A stretch of 64,000 nt of DNA from Microcystis wesenbergii NRERC-220 (GTDB lineage: Bacteria > Cyanobacteriota > Cyanobacteriia > Cyanobacteriales > Microcystaceae). Of the stretch, positions 54,161 to 64,000 are shown piece after piece (the first letter of the stretch is position 1; each line of letters begins with the position of its first letter). Both the position numbers and the translations under genes were made by a program. The stretch is taken from assembly GCF_032027425.1 (NCBI RefSeq), contig NZ_JAVSJA010000001.1:3546001-3610000 (forward strand), read 5' to 3'. The notes beneath the pieces are model-generated. The model searched no databases, was not told where the DNA came from, and was given only the letters and a program-made list of their open reading frames with translations.

Positions 54161-55483
54161 ATGGGCATCGATCGCAGAGAGTTTCAACACCGTCGTCAGC
54201 AGGTAATGGAAAAAATCGGCAATGGAACCGCAATTTTTCGCAGTGCGCCCATGGTGGTCATGCACAATGACGTAGAATACACCTATCGTCAGGATAGTGA
54301 CTTTTTTTACCTGACAGGATTTAATGAACCGGAGGCGGTGGCGGTTTTAGCACCCCATCACCCCGAACATCAGTTTATCCTGTTCGTGCAGCCAAAAGAC
54401 CCAGAAAAAGAAACCTGGACCGGCTATCTCCACGGTGTGGAAGGAGCAAAGGAGATTTTTGCTGCTGATGAGGCCTATTCTATCGAAGAATTGGACGAAA
54501 AATTACCCCAATATCTCGAAAAAGCCGACCGAATTTATTATCATCTCGGACGGGACAAAACTTTTAATACAAATGTTCTAAAGCACTGGCAAAAATTAAT
54601 CGCCACTTTTCCCCGTCGCGGCACCGGACCGACTGCTTTAGAGGATACTAATTTTATTCTCCATCCTTTGCGCTTGCTGAAAACTGCGGCCGAATTGGAC
54701 AATATTCGCCAAGCAACCGCTATTTCAGCACAGGCACATAATCGGGCCAGAGAATTTACCAAAGTTGGTCACTACGAGTATCAAATTCAAGCGGAAATCG
54801 AGCATACTTTTCGCCTAGAAGGGGGTATGGGTCCGGCTTATCCTTCTATTGTTGCTAGTGGTGCTAATGCCTGTATTCTGCACTATATCAACAATAATCG
54901 TCAAGTACAAGAAAATGAGCTTGTGTTAATTGATGCCGGTTGTGCCTACAATTACTATAACGGTGATATTACCCGCACTTTTCCCGTTAATGGTAAATTT
55001 ACCCCCGAACAAAAAATTATCTATGAAATTGTTCTGGAAGCTCAATTAAAGGCGATTGAGGTGGTAAAAACCGGTAATCCTTATAATCTTTTTCATGACA
55101 CAGCCGTGAGGACAATTGTGGAGGGATTAGTGGATTTAGGGCTATTGGTCGGCGACGTTGATGAGATAATTAAAGAGGAAAAATATAAGCCTTTTTATAT
55201 GCACAGAACCGGTCATTGGTTAGGATTAGATGTCCATGATGCGGGAGGTTATAAAGTTAACGAAGAAACTTGGCAAACTTTGCAGCCCGGTCATGTTTTA
55301 ACCGTGGAACCAGGTATTTATATCGCCCCCGATATTAAACCGGCTGAAGGACAGCCGGAAGTGCCGGAAAAATGGCGGGGTATCGGTATCCGTATCGAAG
55401 ATGATGTGTTAGTTACTGCCACAGGAAATGAGGTTTTAACTGCAACAGTTCCCAAAAAAGTTGAGGATATCGAATCTAAGTAA
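54161..55483 (+). CDS. pepP: Xaa-Pro aminopeptidase
   Basis: A 440-residue M24 metallopeptidase removing N-terminal residues before proline. The N-terminal domain has DVEYTYRQDSDFFYLTGFNEPEAV. Metal ligands are the Asp in VLIDAGCAYNYYNGDITRTF, His in HRTGHWLGLDVHD, Glu in LTVEPGIYI and Glu in GIRIEDDVLVT. The start is the ATG at 54161 (MGIDRREF); a GTG seven codons upstream is less likely. All catalytic residues are present. Cytoplasmic. Confidence 0.93.
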   Translation: MGIDRREFQHRRQQVMEKIGNGTAIFRSAPMVVMHNDVEYTYRQDSDFFYLTGFNEPEAVAVLAPHHPEHQFILFVQPKDPEKETWTGYLHGVEGAKEIFAADEAYSIEELDEKLPQYLEKADRIYYHLGRDKTFNTNVLKHWQKLIATFPRRGTGPTALEDTNFILHPLRLLKTAAELDNIRQATAISAQAHNRAREFTKVGHYEYQIQAEIEHTFRLEGGMGPAYPSIVASGANACILHYINNNRQVQENELVLIDAGCAYNYYNGDITRTFPVNGKFTPEQKIIYEIVLEAQLKAIEVVKTGNPYNLFHDTAVRTIVEGLVDLGLLVGDVDEIIKEEKYKPFYMHRTGHWLGLDVHDAGGYKVNEETWQTLQPGHVLTVEPGIYIAPDIKPAEGQPEVPEKWRGIGIRIEDDVLVTATGNEVLTATVPKKVEDIESK

Positions 55484-55514
55484 AAGGTAGGTGTTAAAAA
55501 TTGTCAGTTCCCCC

Positions 55515-55595
55515 CTAACCCTAGGGTTGATTAATGGTAGGGTTGATTCATGGTAGGGTTGATTAATAGTAGGGTTGATTCATGAATCAACCCTA
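55515..55595. repeat. AGGGTTGATT tandem array ending in a perfect palindrome
   Basis: Four units of about 15 bp (GGTTGATTAATGGTA, GGTTGATTCATGGTA and variants). The last is joined to its complement to give a 26-bp perfect palindrome at 55570-55595. It lies between pepP and the Uma2 pair and may act as a terminator for pepP. Confidence 0.7.
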
Positions 55596-55638
55596 CCCCC
55601 CTTAAGGAGATTCAATTAAGTTTTTTCTAGAGATTATT

Positions 55639-56202
55639 ATGGTTGCTACCCAACAAAAAATATATACTTTTACAGAATATTTAAATTATCGGGACTGCAC
55701 GGATAATAAATACGAATTATTTAACGGAGAATTAATTTCCATGCCTCCCGCTAGTGGCTTTCATGCTTTGATACTTAGATATATATTTAAGGTGTTAGAA
55801 AGGGAAATAGAGAGGCTACAATTAGACTGGCAAGTTATGCCCGCTACGGTGGGAATTCGCACTGATAAAGCTAAATCGAGAATCCCAGACTTAATGATTT
55901 TAACTGCCCAACAATGTCAAGAGATTAGAAATATGACCACAGCAGTGATTGAATTTCCTCCCCTCTTAGTTGTAGAAATAGTTAGCCCCGGTAATGCCGA
56001 TGATGACTACCGTTATAAACGTTCAGAATATGCGGTAAGAGGCATTCCTGAATACTGGATTATCGATCCTATTGCCCTAAAAATATCGGTTTTAACCCTG
56101 ATTTCTGGATTTTATGAACTGGCAGAATTTAATCAGGAAGATAGGATAATATCGGTGACATTTCCCGATTTACAATTAACTCCTCAAATGGTTTTTGAAT
56201 AG
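55639..56202 (+). CDS. Uma2 family protein (tandem copy 1)
   Basis: A 187-residue full-length Uma2 protein: TFTEYLNYRDCTDNKYELFNGELI, IPDLMIL (Asp), PPLLVVEIVSPGNADDDYRYKR (Glu and Lys of the nuclease-like site) and YWIIDP. It starts MVATQQKIYTF. It is 23 bp from its sister gene and very similar to it, except for residues about 47-62, which are diverged. Confidence 0.87.
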   Translation: MVATQQKIYTFTEYLNYRDCTDNKYELFNGELISMPPASGFHALILRYIFKVLEREIERLQLDWQVMPATVGIRTDKAKSRIPDLMILTAQQCQEIRNMTTAVIEFPPLLVVEIVSPGNADDDYRYKRSEYAVRGIPEYWIIDPIALKISVLTLISGFYELAEFNQEDRIISVTFPDLQLTPQMVFE

Positions 56203-56225
56203 TAAAATCCCGGCTGGAGACTTTT

Positions 56226-58816
<2,591 letters not shown>

Positions 58817-58882
58817 ATATAATTATTTGACGTTAAAAAGACTTGTTCTGAGAAAATATTACAGAAGCAAAGTTAAATAATT

Positions 58883-59962
58883 TTACATACCATTTAGAGG
58901 CAAATGTAATTGTTTATATTCTATAGAGGAGTTAATCTTATGAGAGCTTTTATCTCGTGGTATAGTTAATGTATTATATCTTCCCTTTTCTAGCAATCGA
59001 GTAAAAGTAAGCCAAGAAATCACCCTAGAACGATAATCTCTAAGGGTTTTATCTTTGGGTCGTTTACCAGAAGTAGAAGTACAGATACTAGCAATAATTT
59101 CTTCTACTCGCCAGGGGGTTATTGACTTATGAATTTCTAATTCTTTATAGATTTCTTGTATAAGAATATGTTTTTTGAGGGCGAATGATAAATATTGAGA
59201 AATATCATCTTCTCCTTTACCTATAAGCTCTCTTGCCGCTAAGATTTTTTTCTCATGATTGATGAATATCATGTCAAAATTTTCCAAATCCCAAATAAGA
59301 CTATTAATTGTTGTGTCTCTTCGTTCTAATTTTTGCTTAAGTTCTTTTTTGGTTATACCTTTGTAGCCACTTGTTTGAATTATTTTTAATGCTTCGATTA
59401 CTGTAGTAATTGAATTTCGTACCATATAAGTTGATAAGGAAGGTTTATCTACTAGAAATTCTAAACTTAGAGATAAAGTTAGCTGTTCGTATTTGGGTTT
59501 GTAATTATTATGCTCTTGTTTTAGTAAAAGGTTCCATTCATAACGAGTAATAAAGTTTTTTACCGACCAAAGAGATAAATTTTGTTTAGTAAAGACATAT
59601 TTTTGGGGAGATTGAGTAATAATTGCATCAACTGGTATGGCCAAACCACACTCTACTTCGATGGCTGATTCAATATCTGAATCGTATTGACGCGCATTCT
59701 GAAAAATAGTAGGTGAACCTTCACAGATATGAAATCTAGACTCCAGAAGATTAATCAATTTATCAGCATCTTTTGATGAACTCATACTGCTCAGGGTATA
59801 AACCCTTTGAACGCACGGCCTAGTTATATAAAAAATTATTTCTTGAGATTGATGGGGACTTTTAATAACCTCCCAAAGCTTCCTACCCGACTCACATGAT
59901 TTATTACCTGTACGATTAAGCAATATTTCTGTGATTAAATCTTGGTCAATTAAAACTTTCAT
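58883..59962 (-). CDS. PIN-domain protein with winged-helix-like C-terminal region
   Basis: A 359-residue protein. The N-terminal part resembles a PIN domain: MKVLIDQDLITEILLN (first Asp), DADKLINLLESRFHI, SDIESAIEVECGLAIPVDAIIT (Glu and Asp). The middle resembles a winged helix (ALKIIQTSGYKGITKKELKQ). The C terminus (LRDYRSRVISWLTFTRLLEKGRYNTLTIP) looks like a second DNA-binding module. Such a fusion is much longer than a VapC toxin (about 130 residues). Its ATG overlaps the stop of the regulator gene (TAATG). It is third gene of a three-gene operon; function unknown, possibly a toxin or defence effector. Confidence 0.65.
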   Translation of the reverse strand: MKVLIDQDLITEILLNRTGNKSCESGRKLWEVIKSPHQSQEIIFYITRPCVQRVYTLSSMSSSKDADKLINLLESRFHICEGSPTIFQNARQYDSDIESAIEVECGLAIPVDAIITQSPQKYVFTKQNLSLWSVKNFITRYEWNLLLKQEHNNYKPKYEQLTLSLSLEFLVDKPSLSTYMVRNSITTVIEALKIIQTSGYKGITKKELKQKLERRDTTINSLIWDLENFDMIFINHEKKILAARELIGKGEDDISQYLSFALKKHILIQEIYKELEIHKSITPWRVEEIIASICTSTSGKRPKDKTLRDYRSRVISWLTFTRLLEKGRYNTLTIPRDKSSHKINSSIEYKQLHLPLNGM

Positions 59963-60924
59963 TAGTTACACTCCTCTCTACTGATATATTCGGAGTTAAC
60001 TTTTTTTTCTATTACTTCAACAGGATTTTCAGTACCCATAAGTTTAAATAAATCATCTATTTCTGGGATATTTGGATGAGTAAAACTATCCAAATCTACT
60101 GAAGTATTATCGATTAACCCAGCAACAGCATCAAGATAATCATTAAGTTCCATTTTGTGAGCTTGGGCAAATAAATTAAGGGTTTCTACCTTTGTTCCTT
60201 CTCCCTGTTCAATGCGTCTCACTTGACGCTCGGATACTCCTATAATATCTGATTGTCGCAGTTGATGCTGTTTGCGTAAAGAGGCAATCGCTCGACCAAA
60301 AATCTGATCATGTTTTAATTTAATCGCTGCAAACTTTTGTTTTGCTACTGGTTCAATCACACTCAAAAAAGCCTCTATATCAAGATGAATGTCCACGACT
60401 GGCCAATGAATATAACTACCATCTTCTGCTATAATAAACTTCTCTCTTTCTTCTAGAGGAATACGCTGTAAAGCTGGCATAGATGCAAAGGGAATTTCTA
60501 GCTCATTGAGATCACAGCGACTGATTAATAAACTTTCCCCAATAACTAAAGCTGTGGCGATTAAATGCTCTTGCGCTCCCCAACTCCAAGCATTAATCAC
60601 CCTTGTCGGTAAAATAAAATCTCGATAAACGAGGGTATTTCGCAGGGTGCGTAAATTGGCCCGTTTAAATAGTTGCGGCAACCAGATAGAATCAATGTCT
60701 GCTCGGATAAAAAGACCTCGCAGATGATGTTTATCATTAGCATTTCTGGCAATATCTGTCACTGCTTTTAAACTGGTCAAAGAAGTACAAATAAAGATGT
60801 TTTTTAAGGAATCAATATTCTTTAAATCTGGTAAAGAAAGAATCTGCACAGATTGAAACTCTGGCAAGAAATTATAAATTTCTTTATCTTCAATTATAAC
60901 AGTAATTTCTGGCTTGTTTAACAT
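59962..60924 (-). CDS. XRE-family regulator with DUF2442-like segment
   Basis: A 320-residue protein starting at 60924 (MLNKPEITV); GGGGA eight bases upstream supports this start over an ATG 36 bp earlier. The N-terminal half (INAWSWGAQEHLIATALVIGE) has no clear family. A DUF2442-like segment follows (FIIAEDGSYIHWPVVDIHLDIEAFL, about 180-205). Then comes an XRE helix-turn-helix (IASLRKQHQLRQSDIIGVSERQVRRIEQGE, about 215-250). It lies 12 bp after the DUF4160 gene and overlaps the PIN gene. It probably regulates the operon and may be the antitoxin-like partner. Confidence 0.75.
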   Translation of the reverse strand: MLNKPEITVIIEDKEIYNFLPEFQSVQILSLPDLKNIDSLKNIFICTSLTSLKAVTDIARNANDKHHLRGLFIRADIDSIWLPQLFKRANLRTLRNTLVYRDFILPTRVINAWSWGAQEHLIATALVIGESLLISRCDLNELEIPFASMPALQRIPLEEREKFIIAEDGSYIHWPVVDIHLDIEAFLSVIEPVAKQKFAAIKLKHDQIFGRAIASLRKQHQLRQSDIIGVSERQVRRIEQGEGTKVETLNLFAQAHKMELNDYLDAVAGLIDNTSVDLDSFTHPNIPEIDDLFKLMGTENPVEVIEKKVNSEYISREECN

Positions 60925-60935
60925 GATTAATTCCC

Positions 60936-61208
60936 CTAGGTACAGACTTTTACCTCCCATTCAATCAGGAGCGCAGAACGATTGGCTAAAACGTGGTCGA
61001 GTATTTGCTTTTTTTCCTTACTAGATATTTTGGCATTGGCGGGCCATTTCACCTGAAAATTTAGACCATTTTCTTGATTACAAAGTAAGAAAAAAACTCT
61101 AATTTCCCATTGGCCCGGTTTACGAACATGAAAATGAGGTGGCCAATGATCGTGAGAATTGAAAAACAGATCTAAGCCATCTAAATTAAAGGATTCCACC
61201 TTGCCCAA
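60936..61208 (-). CDS. DUF4160 family protein
   Basis: A 90-residue DUF4160 protein with the hallmark HWPPHFHVRKPGQWEIRV near residue 20 and a C-terminal ILDHVLANRSALLIEWEVKV. DUF4160 genes are usually next to DUF2442 genes and are suspected to form toxin-antitoxin-like pairs; here the pair is extended by a PIN gene. It is the first gene of the operon. Confidence 0.85.
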   Translation of the reverse strand: MGKVESFNLDGLDLFFNSHDHWPPHFHVRKPGQWEIRVFFLLCNQENGLNFQVKWPANAKISSKEKKQILDHVLANRSALLIEWEVKVCT

Positions 61209-61365
61209 ATGTTCACCTCGCCTACCTCAACTCTGGTCACTTAATGCTATTATACACTTAACCAGACATTTTGTCCTTAAATTCTGAAATATAATGTCTG
61301 CTTAACCTAGAACGATCAAAGCGTTAGATTAGAAAGAGTCCTTTTTTGAGAGATATTTAAACCTG

Positions 61366-62187
61366 ATGGTCTGGCCTTTTAAACCGAAAACCCGCAAACA
61401 AATCGCTCGAATAGAAATTACAGGTGCAATTGCCTCCGATACCCGCAAAAGAGTCTTAAAAGCCCTAGAAATCGTCAAAGAAAGGCAATATCCCGCCCTA
61501 CTTCTCCGCATTGACTCCCCCGGGGGAACCGTGGGGGATTCCCAAGAAATTTACGAAGCATTGAAGCGGTTACAAAAAACCACGAAAATAATCGCTAGTT
61601 TTGGCAATATTTCCGCCTCTGGCGGCGTTTATATCGGTATGGGGGCTAATTATATTATGGCTAACCCCGGCACGATTACCGGCTCGATCGGTGTTATCCT
61701 GAGAGGGAACAATCTGGAAAGATTGTTGGATAAGGTGGGAGTTTCGTTTAAAGTGATTAAATCGGGCCCTTATAAAGATATTCTCTCCTTCGATCGAGAA
61801 TTAACTGATGAAGAAGAAAGAATTCTCCAGGATATGATCGATACCAGTTATCAGCAATTTCTGCAAACCGTCGCCAGAGGGAGAAATTTAGATGTCAATC
61901 AGGTGAAAAGTTTTGCCGATGGGCGCATTTTTACCGGTCAACAGGCGTTAGAATTAGGAGTGGTTGATCGCTTGGGAACCGAGGAAGATGCCCGACTTTG
62001 GGCGCTAGAATTGGCAGGATTACCCCCAGATAAAACTAAATGTCAGACTATCGAAGAACCGAAACCCCTCCTCAGTCGTCTGACGGGCAATCGTTCCCAA
62101 ATACCCCCAGGATTACAAAAAACCCTACAGCGTCTAGAATTTGAATTAGAAGTTAACGGACAACTATTGTGGTTATACCGACCCTGA
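61366..62187 (+). CDS. sppA: Signal peptide peptidase SppA-type serine protease
   Basis: A 273-residue S49 protease of the short SppA class. Core motifs: ALLLRIDSPGGTVGDSQEIYEAL near 45, nucleophile Ser85 in ISASGGVYI, GTITGSIGVI near 101, and general-base Lys136 in SGPYKDILS. No N-terminal membrane anchor is visible, so it is probably soluble or peripheral and cleaves remnant signal peptides or thylakoid proteins. A complete gene with its own upstream region. Confidence 0.9.
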   Translation: MVWPFKPKTRKQIARIEITGAIASDTRKRVLKALEIVKERQYPALLLRIDSPGGTVGDSQEIYEALKRLQKTTKIIASFGNISASGGVYIGMGANYIMANPGTITGSIGVILRGNNLERLLDKVGVSFKVIKSGPYKDILSFDRELTDEEERILQDMIDTSYQQFLQTVARGRNLDVNQVKSFADGRIFTGQQALELGVVDRLGTEEDARLWALELAGLPPDKTKCQTIEEPKPLLSRLTGNRSQIPPGLQKTLQRLEFELEVNGQLLWLYRP

Positions 62188-62255
62188 TGACCAGATTAAA
62201 GTCGAGAAAAAGGGCGCGTTAACCCCTAAAATTGACTCATCAGGATTAGCGGAGG

Positions 62256-62657
62256 ATGACAATCGTGCAGTGGAAGGTTCGAGCCATTCGGGGAGCAACG
62301 ACAGTAACGGCTAATACTATTGAAGCTATACGAGAAGCAGTAACAGAACTCCTCGAAGCGATCGAAATCCACAATAGTCTCGATCCCGATGATATTGTTA
62401 GTGTTATCTTTACGGCAACTCAGGATTTAGACGTGATTTTCCCCGCCGCTATCGCTCGCGAACGTCCCCATTGGCAAAATGTCCCCCTCCTCGATGTGCA
62501 ACAGATGCAGGTCGCTGGTAGTCTCGACAAGTGTATTCGCGTAATTCTCCACGTTAATACTCCCAAACTACAAGGGGAAATGCAGCACGTCTATCTCCGG
62601 GGGGCGAAAAATCTTCGCCCCGATTGGCAGATTTCTCCAGTAACTATTAATCGCTAA
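62256..62657 (+). CDS. aroH: Chorismate mutase, AroH type
   Basis: A 133-residue trimeric AroH-class chorismate mutase converting chorismate to prephenate for Phe/Tyr synthesis. Active-site features: VRAIRGATTV (Arg), VSVIFTATQDLDVIFPA (Glu-like region replaced by the usual Asp/Thr context), VAGSLDKCIRVILHV (Arg) and the C-terminal HVYLRGAKNLRPD (Tyr). The length is exactly that of the family. It lies 68 bp after sppA. Confidence 0.92.
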   Translation: MTIVQWKVRAIRGATTVTANTIEAIREAVTELLEAIEIHNSLDPDDIVSVIFTATQDLDVIFPAAIARERPHWQNVPLLDVQQMQVAGSLDKCIRVILHVNTPKLQGEMQHVYLRGAKNLRPDWQISPVTINR

Positions 62658-62673
62658 AATCTTCGATAACTGA

Positions 62674-63567
62674 CTAAATCCCCATTTCCGACAGCCAACT
62701 CAAAATTAATTGATTAACTTTTTCGGGATGTTCATCGTGGGGACAGTGACCAGCTTTGGCAATCGGATAAAATTGGGTATTATTTCCCATTTTGGCTCTT
62801 TCTTGGTAAATTACCGAACCAGCGATCGGTGTCCAAGGGTCATCCTCTCCCCAGAGTACCAATAAAGGGCGATCGATTGGCGGTAATAATTCCTGGGGAG
62901 ATGGTCCGGGGGGTGCTGTCAACACCGATGCAAACACTCCCCACGCACCCGCATCACAGGAGGGTTGATAGAGAATTTCGACTAATTCCTCGGTAATCGC
63001 GGTATGGTCGCGATAAACTTGTTTTAAGGTGTTACGGATGCGATTTTTTTGCCTTACCTGTTCAAAAATAAACTTTCCTGTCACGGGAGAACTAACTAAA
63101 CCGGTAAAGGCAGCCATGATTAAACGCAGCGGAAAATTTAATTCTTCGGGACGATGGTTTAATCCTCCAGCACAGTTGATAATTACTCCTCCGGCAGTGA
63201 TTTCGGGAGATTCTGCCATCAGCATTAAGGTAATCAGTCCCCCGATAGAATTACCGATAAATACCGTCGGTTTTGCGATTTTTTCCCGCCAAAAGTCTTG
63301 TATTTGCCGCTGCCAAAGGTCGAGACTATAATCTAAAGCGGGCTTATCCGCACCCCCAAATCCCAAAAGATCTAGGGCATAGACTTGATAGCCATTTTCC
63401 GCTAAAACGGGGATATTTTTGCGCCAATGACCGATAGATGCCCCAAAACCGTGAATTAAGACTAGGGGTTGTCCTTCTCCCCGCACAGTGTAGGGGATGG
63501 TGTGACCTTGCCATGTCCAAGACAATTGCTCTAAGCTAGTGGCAGTGAGCGGCGATTGTAGTGCCAT
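62674..63567 (-). CDS. Alpha/beta hydrolase
   Basis: A 297-residue alpha/beta hydrolase. Oxyanion region LIHGFGASIGHWRKN, nucleophile FIGNSIGGLI (Ser), acid LWGEDDPWTP, and catalytic His in AGHCPHDEHPEKV. No signal peptide is visible. Substrate unknown; similar proteins occur in all cyanobacteria. It is divergent from a second hydrolase gene, gap 58 bp, and convergent with aroH. Confidence 0.9.
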   Translation of the reverse strand: MALQSPLTATSLEQLSWTWQGHTIPYTVRGEGQPLVLIHGFGASIGHWRKNIPVLAENGYQVYALDLLGFGGADKPALDYSLDLWQRQIQDFWREKIAKPTVFIGNSIGGLITLMLMAESPEITAGGVIINCAGGLNHRPEELNFPLRLIMAAFTGLVSSPVTGKFIFEQVRQKNRIRNTLKQVYRDHTAITEELVEILYQPSCDAGAWGVFASVLTAPPGPSPQELLPPIDRPLLVLWGEDDPWTPIAGSVIYQERAKMGNNTQFYPIAKAGHCPHDEHPEKVNQLILSWLSEMGI

Positions 63568-63625
63568 TGTATGAAGTTTTATTAAGTGATATTTAAATTA
63601 TAGAGTAAAAATCAGCCGAGAATTT

Positions 63626-64000
63626 ATGCCACAACGCCAGACTTTTACCAATAACTCGATGGCAATTTCCTATTTACAATGGAGCGATCGAGGTATGCCT
63701 CTATTATTATTGCACGGCATGGCGGATCATGCTTTGGTTTGGTCAAGTTTGGGCGATTATTTAAGCTCAAATTATCAAGTTATTGCCCCAGATTTGCGGG
63801 GACATGGGGAAAGCGATAAACCGGCAACTGGTTATCACTTTCAGGATTATATCGGCGATTTAAGGGCTTTAATTAATCATTTAGGTTGGAGGCAAGCACA
63901 TATTTTAGGTCATTCTTGGAGTGCTAAAATAGCGGCAATTTGGGCAACTCAACAGCCGGAAGTATTTAAGAGTTTAATTTTAGTCGATCCCTTTTTTATC
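63626..64000 (+). CDS. Alpha/beta hydrolase (partial, runs off the window)
   Basis: The first 125 codons of a second alpha/beta hydrolase: LLLLHGMADHALVWSSLG, VIAPDLRGHGESDKP and the nucleophile elbow LGHSWSAKIAA (GHSWS, where the last Gly is Ser). The right end is cut by the window, so the acid and His residues are not visible. Not closely similar to the neighbouring hydrolase. Confidence 0.85.
   Translation, partial: MPQRQTFTNNSMAISYLQWSDRGMPLLLLHGMADHALVWSSLGDYLSSNYQVIAPDLRGHGESDKPATGYHFQDYIGDLRALINHLGWRQAHILGHSWSAKIAAIWATQQPEVFKSLILVDPFFI

Overview
The window looks like chromosomal DNA of a bloom-forming cyanobacterium, most probably Microcystis (inference from gene content; no search was run). 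The support is: many GCGATCGC-type (HIP1) sites, an alpha carbonic anhydrase, a bidirectional-hydrogenase HoxH, a group 2 sigma factor, an NblB-like HEAT protein, a thylakoid-lumen type cyclophilin, several Uma2 genes, many toxin-antitoxin modules, and a heavy load of small repeats and miniature transposons.

Layout. 1-4.2 kb: translation operon (end of a probable nusA, ylxR, infB) and a membrane protein. 4.2-12.8 kb: carbonic anhydrase, Uma2 genes, an orphan DNA methyltransferase, a dihydroorotase-like protein that has lost its metal ligands, a lone hoxH, and a sigma factor. 12.8-15.9 kb: repeat-rich stretch with three kinds of mobile repeat around one PEP-CTERM surface protein. 15.9-19.9 kb: TPR/HEAT proteins, an ABC ATPase and a decayed DUF433/DUF5615 module. 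20.1-52.2 kb: a large, AT-rich surface-glycan region: an orphan Wzt-type ABC ATPase, many glycosyltransferases, FkbM and other methyltransferases, a sugar epimerase and a DegT aminotransferase. It is interspersed with toxin-antitoxin genes, Rpn-like nucleases, an S-layer/RTX protein and transposon remnants. 52.2-64 kb: housekeeping genes (PhzF-like, PepP, LigA, SppA, chorismate mutase, two alpha/beta hydrolases), broken by two tandem Uma2 genes and a three-gene DUF4160 / XRE-DUF2442 / PIN operon.

Mobile DNA is the main theme. Several elements can be defined to the base. MITE-A (three copies, 240 bp; one is 293 bp) has terminal repeats starting AGGG(T/C)TTGCTGAA and 4-bp target duplications AATT, ATTT and ACTT. 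MITE-B (two copies) has TA duplications and a GTCTCC minisatellite inside; removing one copy restores an 80-codon Uma2-like frame. MITE-C (113 bp) is also flanked by TA. An IS4-family element with a 9-bp duplication splits a 410-codon FkbM-like gene that otherwise looks like two unrelated hypothetical genes. A 52-bp hairpin is present in two identical, oppositely oriented copies, each nested in another repeat.

The most interesting coding system is at 43.3-45.2 kb. An Rpn-like (DUF2887) nuclease gene is followed by two tandem 493-bp copies of its own C-terminal third. Each copy carries the same GAGGAA ribosome-binding site and ATG that also occur inside the full-length gene. This arrangement would provide extra copies of a stand-alone C-terminal protein, which in E. 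coli Rpn genes acts as an intragenic antitoxin.
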